From: Bacilli bacterium
GTDB lineage: Bacteria > Bacillota_I > Bacilli_A > RF39 > UBA660
Assembly (NCBI GenBank): GCA_017450205.1
Contig: JAFSVF010000022.1
Location: 1-55,837 of the forward strand
Direction of reading: 5' to 3'
DNA: 55,837 nucleotides
In this document: in pieces, positions 51,205 through 55,837 of the stretch
How positions within the stretch are numbered: position 1 is the stretch's first letter
Layout: the number at the start of each line of letters is the position of its first letter
Position numbers and translations under genes: made by a program
Notes under the pieces: generated by a model
The model's database searches: none
What the model saw: the letters and a program-made list of their open reading frames with translations, nothing else
Told to the model about the DNA's origin: nothing

Positions 51205-53749
51205 TATATTCAACATATAATAAATGAAATATAATTCCAAGCGATATTGTACTTATTATTAATCCTAATTTTAATTTAGGAATTTTATATCTAAATTCAA
51301 TCTTATTTAATCCTTTATTACAATCAAATGCAAGCAAAGAATTTCCTAAACTGTATGTATCAACTTTTAAATCATTAACATATACATTCCATCCTTCATC
51401 ATAAGGAATTGATGTATAAATAGTACTAGCATCTTGTAAATAAATTTGACCAACTATCTTATCTTCCTTAAATGTAGTAAGTGTCATTGTATTATTCTTT
51501 ACTATATTATAGAACTCTTCAAACTTATTACTATCTAAATAATAAGGAGCTATTGAACCACTATCATAATAATTATATCCAATAGTTATTTCTATATATT
51601 CATCTTCTGATGTAATTCCAATAATATGTTCATCACTATAATCATTATAATAATAAGAACTTGTTTCATCATATTTATCATAGTTTTCATCTCTTGCATA
51701 TAAATCATTTCCAATTATCATAAAAGAAACTGAAGAAGAATTAGTATAAATATATGATATTTCATGCGGATTTAAATATTTATATTTAATAATTCTAAGT
51801 GAATCATTCTCAATTTCTTCTTGGTCTACTAAAGTTAGTTTATTAAATAAATTATTTATATTAGTACTTTTTTCAACAAAATCATTTTGTACAATCATTG
51901 GATTACTATTAGTATAATTCCAATTAACTATATCTTTATTAACTCCAAATGCAAGACTAGTTGAGTAATTGAATCTAGATATGTTTTGCACATCATTAAT
52001 TATAGAATATCTTATATTATCAAGTTTAGAACCAATTATATATTTAACATCAAACATAATATCATAAACAGGTGTTTGATCTATATACATATAACTATTT
52101 ATATTATTTCCTTTATTACCAAGATATCTTTGTAACTCAGCCATATTTTGATAAGCCATAGAAGAAAAAGTTGTAACCCCATTATAAAATGATTTGGAAG
52201 AATCATTTAATGTATGATTAATAGGACTATCTATTCTATAGAATAAAGAATCATCATATTTATGAATTGTATTAATACTTTCATCTATTTCAGAAGTAGA
52301 TTGATAAAAGTTCTCGGCAACTTGTGAAATTTGTAATCCATAATTTAAAGATTCAATACAATCTATACAAGTAACAAGAATTAAAGCAAAGAAGAATATA
52401 CTTCTATAGGTTTTAAAGTATTTACCAAGTATAAAGAAGAAAACAAATAAGAAAATAATGATTATATTAATTAATAAAGCTTCTTTAGAAGCACCAGCAT
52501 AAGTATCAATAATTGTACATATTACTAATCCAACAGAAAATGCAAATAAGAATAATATTTTTAATAATGATTCTTTATCTAAATTCATTAATGCATAACT
52601 AGATAGAATTATCAAAATAAATGTATATATGAATGAGTACCTATATGGTAAATCATTAGGTACATGGAATGCTTGAATTATATAATCTAATTGAGGAACA
52701 AAAATTATTGATATAAATATAAAATATAATGTTAAATAACAAATTTTATTCTTTTTATTAATATTTGTATTTAATAAATAACTAAATAATAAGAATACAC
52801 TAATTATACCTGCAGAAACATTTGGTGTAGTAATCGGATCACTCTTAAATATTACTGAATCAATACATGATAAGTGTGCTTTAATAAAATTAATAAATTT
52901 AAAATCATAATATTGAGTAGTTGGTATGGTTCCACCTGTCGCAGAAATACTAGTTAAACTAGTAGCCATTGGTAGCATTAGAAAAGCACTTAATCCACCG
53001 GCAAGTAGAGAAGTTGAAGCAAATATTAAACATTTCTTTAATAAATTTTTTTTGTTTTGTTTAAATTTCTTTTTAAAGTCAGTTTTATAAATTAAATATA
53101 TTAAGAAATATATAACACTATATATACAAAGCATATATGCTATAAAATAATTAGCTATTAACATTATAAATAACGAAAAAGTATATAATTTCCATTTATT
53201 ATCATTAACAATAGATTCAATTCCGAGTGTTATTAATGGTAACATAAACATTCCATCAATCCACATAAGGTTCCAATAATAAGCTCTATAATAAGCACTA
53301 AAAGCATATAATAAACTTAAAGGAACAATTAGGAATGAATTAGTTTTAAATTTTTTACTTAAGAATATACTACAAGTTAAAGCACTTAATACTGCTTTAA
53401 AACCAATTACTAATGATAAACCAGTTAAATGATTACTTTTATTAAAGAATAGAAGTAATATATTAACAGGACTACTTAAATAGTTTAAGAAATTTCTAAA
53501 TATTGGCAATCCTAATCCTTGATAAAAAGAATATACTATACTACCATTTCCTAGTAATCTATTAACATATTCATATGTCATAGGTCCATATTGGTGATAT
53601 AAATCAACACAAAGTAGTGAATATTTCCCAAATGGTACAACCTCATTATTAAAGAATGAATATCCTATAATAAAAGTAGAAAATAAAAATACTAGTAATA
53701 TAACTCTATATTTATCTAAAAAGTTGTAAATTCTACCAAGAAATTTCAT
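51182..53749 (-). CDS. YfhO-family membrane protein
   Basis: 855 residues with about a dozen membrane helices from residue 15 to about 480, an extracellular region (about 480-825, with many Tyr/Asn/Ser) and a last helix near 830. VVPFGKYSLLCVDLYHQYGPM and SFYQGLGLPIFRNFLNY near the start are typical of YfhO, a GT-C-like family that adds sugars to lipoteichoic acid in some Bacillota. It is on the minus strand, opposite to replication. Length and helices fit; acceptor and sugar are unknown. Confidence 0.85.
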   Translation of the reverse strand: MKFLGRIYNFLDKYRVILLVFLFSTFIIGYSFFNNEVVPFGKYSLLCVDLYHQYGPMTYEYVNRLLGNGSIVYSFYQGLGLPIFRNFLNYLSSPVNILLLFFNKSNHLTGLSLVIGFKAVLSALTCSIFLSKKFKTNSFLIVPLSLLYAFSAYYRAYYWNLMWIDGMFMLPLITLGIESIVNDNKWKLYTFSLFIMLIANYFIAYMLCIYSVIYFLIYLIYKTDFKKKFKQNKKNLLKKCLIFASTSLLAGGLSAFLMLPMATSLTSISATGGTIPTTQYYDFKFINFIKAHLSCIDSVIFKSDPITTPNVSAGIISVFLLFSYLLNTNINKKNKICYLTLYFIFISIIFVPQLDYIIQAFHVPNDLPYRYSFIYTFILIILSSYALMNLDKESLLKILFLFAFSVGLVICTIIDTYAGASKEALLINIIIIFLFVFFFILGKYFKTYRSIFFFALILVTCIDCIESLNYGLQISQVAENFYQSTSEIDESINTIHKYDDSLFYRIDSPINHTLNDSSKSFYNGVTTFSSMAYQNMAELQRYLGNKGNNINSYMYIDQTPVYDIMFDVKYIIGSKLDNIRYSIINDVQNISRFNYSTSLAFGVNKDIVNWNYTNSNPMIVQNDFVEKSTNINNLFNKLTLVDQEEIENDSLRIIKYKYLNPHEISYIYTNSSSVSFMIIGNDLYARDENYDKYDETSSYYYNDYSDEHIIGITSEDEYIEITIGYNYYDSGSIAPYYLDSNKFEEFYNIVKNNTMTLTTFKEDKIVGQIYLQDASTIYTSIPYDEGWNVYVNDLKVDTYSLGNSLLAFDCNKGLNKIEFRYKIPKLKLGLIISTISLGIIFHLLYVEYKKKVTAK

Positions 53750-53811
53750 ATTATCACCTTATTAAATTATATCTTATAAAAATAATAAATTAAACAGAAT
53801 TGCTATTTTTC

Positions 53812-53840
53812 TTGCAAAAATAAAGGTTTTGATGTATTAT
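53812..53840 (+). promoter_or_regulatory. Promoter of typA
   Basis: -35 TTGCAA (53812-53817), 17-bp spacer, -10 TATTAT (53835-53840). Confidence 0.7.
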
Positions 53841-53870
53841 TAAATAGTTTTAAAAAAGGGAGTGAGTCTC

Positions 53871-55682
53871 ATGGACAAAATTATTAACGTTGCAGTAGTT
53901 GCACACGTAGACGCTGGTAAGAGTACTTTAGTTGATGCTTTACTTAAACAAAATGGTGTTTTTAACGAACATGAAGAAGTAGTAGATCAAGTAATGGATT
54001 CAGACCAAATTGAAAGAGAAAGAGGAATCACAATTTATTCTAAAAACTGTGCTATTAGATATAAAGATCATAAGATTAATATCGTAGACACACCAGGACA
54101 CGCTGATTTCTCATCAGAAGTAGAAAGAATTATTAGAACTGTAGATACAGTTATCTTAATAGTTGACTCTGCTGAAGGACCAATGCCTCAAACTAGATTC
54201 GTATTATCTAAGGCATTAGAACAAAATTTAAAACCAATTCTATTTATTAATAAAATAGATAAGAAAGATGCTAGACCTGATGAAGTAGTTAATGAAGTAT
54301 TCGATTTATTCGTAGACTTAAATGCTAACGATGAACAATTAGATTTCCCAATTGTTTATGGTATTGCAAGAGATGGTATTGCTACTTTAGATCCAACAGA
54401 TTTATCTAGTGGATCAATCGAACCTTTATTAGATGTTTTATTAAATCAAGTAGAACCATTTAAAGGATCAGTTGAAGATAATCTTCAATTACAAGTTTCA
54501 ACACTTGCATATGATGAATATATTGGTAGACTTGGAATTGGTAGAATTACTAAAGGTAAAATTAAAACTGGTGAATTAGTTACATTATGTAAAAATGATG
54601 GTTCTTTAGAATCATTCAAAGTAACAAAATTATTTGTTAATGAAGGATTAAATAGAGTAGAAAAGAATGAAGCTTTCTATGGTGATATCGTTACTGTAGC
54701 AGGATGTTCTGATATTTCTATTGGAGATACTATTTGTACTAAAGATCAACCAGAACCATTACCTCCAATTTCTATTGAAGTTCCAACACTTTCAATGAAC
54801 TTCTTAGTAAATGATGGACCATTTGCAGGTAAGAGTGGAAAATCTTCAACTTCTAGACAAATTAAAGAAAGACTTGAAAAAGAACTTGAAACAAATGTAG
54901 GTCTATTAGTAGAAGAATTACCAGATTCTGATGGATATCAAGTATCAGGTAGAGGAGAATTACACTTATCTATTTTACTTGAAAACATGAGAAGAGAAGG
55001 ATACGAATTATGTGTATCTAAACCTCAAGTTTTAACAAAAGAAATTAATGGTGTTAAATGTGAACCATTCGAAACAGTTATTGTTAATGTTCCATCTGAA
55101 TATGCATCAACAGTAATTAGTGACTTACAAGAAAGAAAAGGTTTACTACAAAGTATGACTACAACTGATGATAATTACACTCACCTTACTTTCTCAGCAC
55201 CTACAAGAGGTCTTATTGGTTATAGATCAGCATTCATCACTAATACTAAAGGTGAAGGTGTTATGGTAAGAAGTTTTGATGAATTCAAACCATTTGTTGG
55301 TGAATTACAAACTCGTAAGAATGGTGTACTTGTTTCTATGGAAGCAGGAAAATCATTAGGTTTCTCATTATTTAACTTACAAGATAGAGGACAATTAATC
55401 GTAGGACCAGCAGTAGACATTTACGTAGGTATGATTGTTGGTATTCATAATAGAGATAATGACTTAAATGTTAACCCATGTAGAGGAAAACAATTAACAA
55501 ATACTCGTGCTTCTGGATCAGATGATGCAATTGCATTAGTTCCACCAAGAACATTTACTCTTGAAGAAGCTTTAGAATTTATTAACGATGATGAATATGT
55601 AGAAGTTACTCCAGATGACATTAGATTAAGAAAAGCAATTCTTGATCCTAATGAAAGAAATAGAGCTAATAGAAATAAATAA
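53871..55682 (+). CDS. typA: Ribosome-associated GTPase TypA/BipA
   Basis: 603 residues, full length. GTPase motifs: AHVDAGKSTL (G1), DTPGHADFSS (G3), NKIDKKDA (G4); then the beta-barrel domain II, domains III and V similar to EF-G (SAPTRGLIGYRS), and the unique C-terminal domain. It binds the ribosome like EF-G and helps 50S assembly and stress growth. Start ATG 53871 follows GGGAGTGAG. The IS3-family element begins 18 bp after its stop. Confidence 0.97.
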   Translation: MDKIINVAVVAHVDAGKSTLVDALLKQNGVFNEHEEVVDQVMDSDQIERERGITIYSKNCAIRYKDHKINIVDTPGHADFSSEVERIIRTVDTVILIVDSAEGPMPQTRFVLSKALEQNLKPILFINKIDKKDARPDEVVNEVFDLFVDLNANDEQLDFPIVYGIARDGIATLDPTDLSSGSIEPLLDVLLNQVEPFKGSVEDNLQLQVSTLAYDEYIGRLGIGRITKGKIKTGELVTLCKNDGSLESFKVTKLFVNEGLNRVEKNEAFYGDIVTVAGCSDISIGDTICTKDQPEPLPPISIEVPTLSMNFLVNDGPFAGKSGKSSTSRQIKERLEKELETNVGLLVEELPDSDGYQVSGRGELHLSILLENMRREGYELCVSKPQVLTKEINGVKCEPFETVIVNVPSEYASTVISDLQERKGLLQSMTTTDDNYTHLTFSAPTRGLIGYRSAFITNTKGEGVMVRSFDEFKPFVGELQTRKNGVLVSMEAGKSLGFSLFNLQDRGQLIVGPAVDIYVGMIVGIHNRDNDLNVNPCRGKQLTNTRASGSDDAIALVPPRTFTLEEALEFINDDEYVEVTPDDIRLRKAILDPNERNRANRNK

Positions 55683-55756
55683 AAAATGCATCTCATTGAA
55701 ATGAACCCCTTAGAGTAGACATTATAAAAAAAACACATTGTTAGTTATGTTAGAAT

Positions 55757-55776
55757 ACACTTCCGAAAGGAGGTGT
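55757..55776 (+). promoter_or_regulatory. Hairpin over the orfA ribosome binding site (second IS)
   Basis: ACACTTCC (55757-55764) pairs with GGAGGTGT (55769-55776) through one T-G wobble, capped by a GAAA tetraloop. The 3' arm is the Shine-Dalgarno GGAGG of orfA. Confidence 0.6.
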
Positions 55777-55782
55777 TTTCTA

Positions 55783-55837
55783 ATGGCGAGAAAAGGACAA
55801 ATTTTTAATCACTATTCGGATGAATTAAGAAATGAAA
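55783..55837 (+). CDS. IS3-family transposase OrfA, partial (N-terminus)
   Basis: Eighteen codons before the window ends: MARKGQIFNHYSDELRNE, the usual start of IS3-family OrfA (MAKKGQ.FN.YSEE...). It is different in sequence from the OrfA at 247-522, so the two elements are related, not copies. Ribosome binding site GGAGG 9 nt upstream. Confidence 0.75.
   Translation, partial: MARKGQIFNHYSDELRNE

Larger units (their letters stand above)
55701..55837 (+). mobile_element. Second IS3-family insertion sequence, left end and orfA start
   Basis: It begins TGAACCCC at 55701 like the element at 602, has a TAGAAT -10-like hexamer at 55751-55756, an RBS hairpin and an OrfA start. It faces away from the element at the left edge, so the two are in opposite orientation with their left ends facing inward. 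It runs off the window. Confidence 0.75.

Overview
This is the replication-origin neighbourhood of a very AT-rich Bacillota chromosome. The markers that place it are dnaA-dnaN-recF-gyrB-gyrA, rpmH-rnpA-yidC-jag-mnmE-mnmG-rsmG-noc on the other side, an RNA polymerase delta subunit (rpoE), a ComK homologue, SpoVG, RicT, a methionyl T-box and parS sites of the Bacillus type. TGA is a normal stop codon (recF, holB and the 8875-9219 gene end in it), so the genetic code is standard and the cell is not a Mycoplasma. The short genes, tiny intergenic gaps and streamlined proteins suggest a host-associated, small-genome Bacilli lineage (Erysipelotrichia / RF39-like). That placement is inference.

Layout. 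At 1-602 lies the 5' part of an outward-facing IS3-family element. At 603-16653 the genes run mostly on the minus strand, away from the origin: a small operon (ATP-grasp, rpiB, DUF1146 protein), rpmE, murA, a hydrolase, prfA-prmC, rpoE, a DUF1934-like gene, noc/parB, mnmE-mnmG-rsmG, yidC-jag and rpmH-rnpA. At 16654-16991 is the likely oriC, with DnaA boxes and a 13-bp-arm inverted repeat. From dnaA onward the genes run on the plus strand: dnaN, comK-like, recF-gyrB-gyrA, a 1-kb gene-free parS array, the SRP RNA, then tadA, dnaX-ebfC-recR-holB-ricT-trmN6, pth-mfd, T-box-metG, tatD-rsmA, spoVG, divIC and ssrA (tmRNA). From 42.6 to 49.8 kb there is a run of mostly unrecognised genes, many with their own promoter and terminator. 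Then come tRNA-Cys, a small Sm-like gene, a diacylglycerol kinase, a YfhO-like membrane protein on the minus strand, and typA. At 55701 a second IS3-family element begins and runs off the end.

How it works together. The core is replication initiation, the sliding clamp and clamp loader, gyrase, RecF/RecR repair and Mfd, with chromosome-segregation sites. Around it sit tRNA modification (MnmE/G, TadA, TrmN6), ribosome assembly or rescue (RsmA, RsmG, ssrA, TypA, PrfA/PrmC) and protein export (YidC, SRP RNA). Almost everything is transcribed away from the origin. The exceptions (2405-4114, 36876-37559, 51182-53749) are surface-type or unknown genes.

Most unusual points. (1) The parS array is a composite repeat: a DnaA-box-like 9-mer, parS, and a conserved downstream segment, with one unit that has lost parS and an orphan promoter-hairpin inside the array. 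(2) The ParB-family protein encoded here carries all four Noc-type specificity residues, although the sites in this window are parS. (3) A ComK-like protein without the MecA-recognition tail lies between dnaN and recF. (4) Two outward-facing IS3-family elements with the same start-site hairpin design flank the origin segment.
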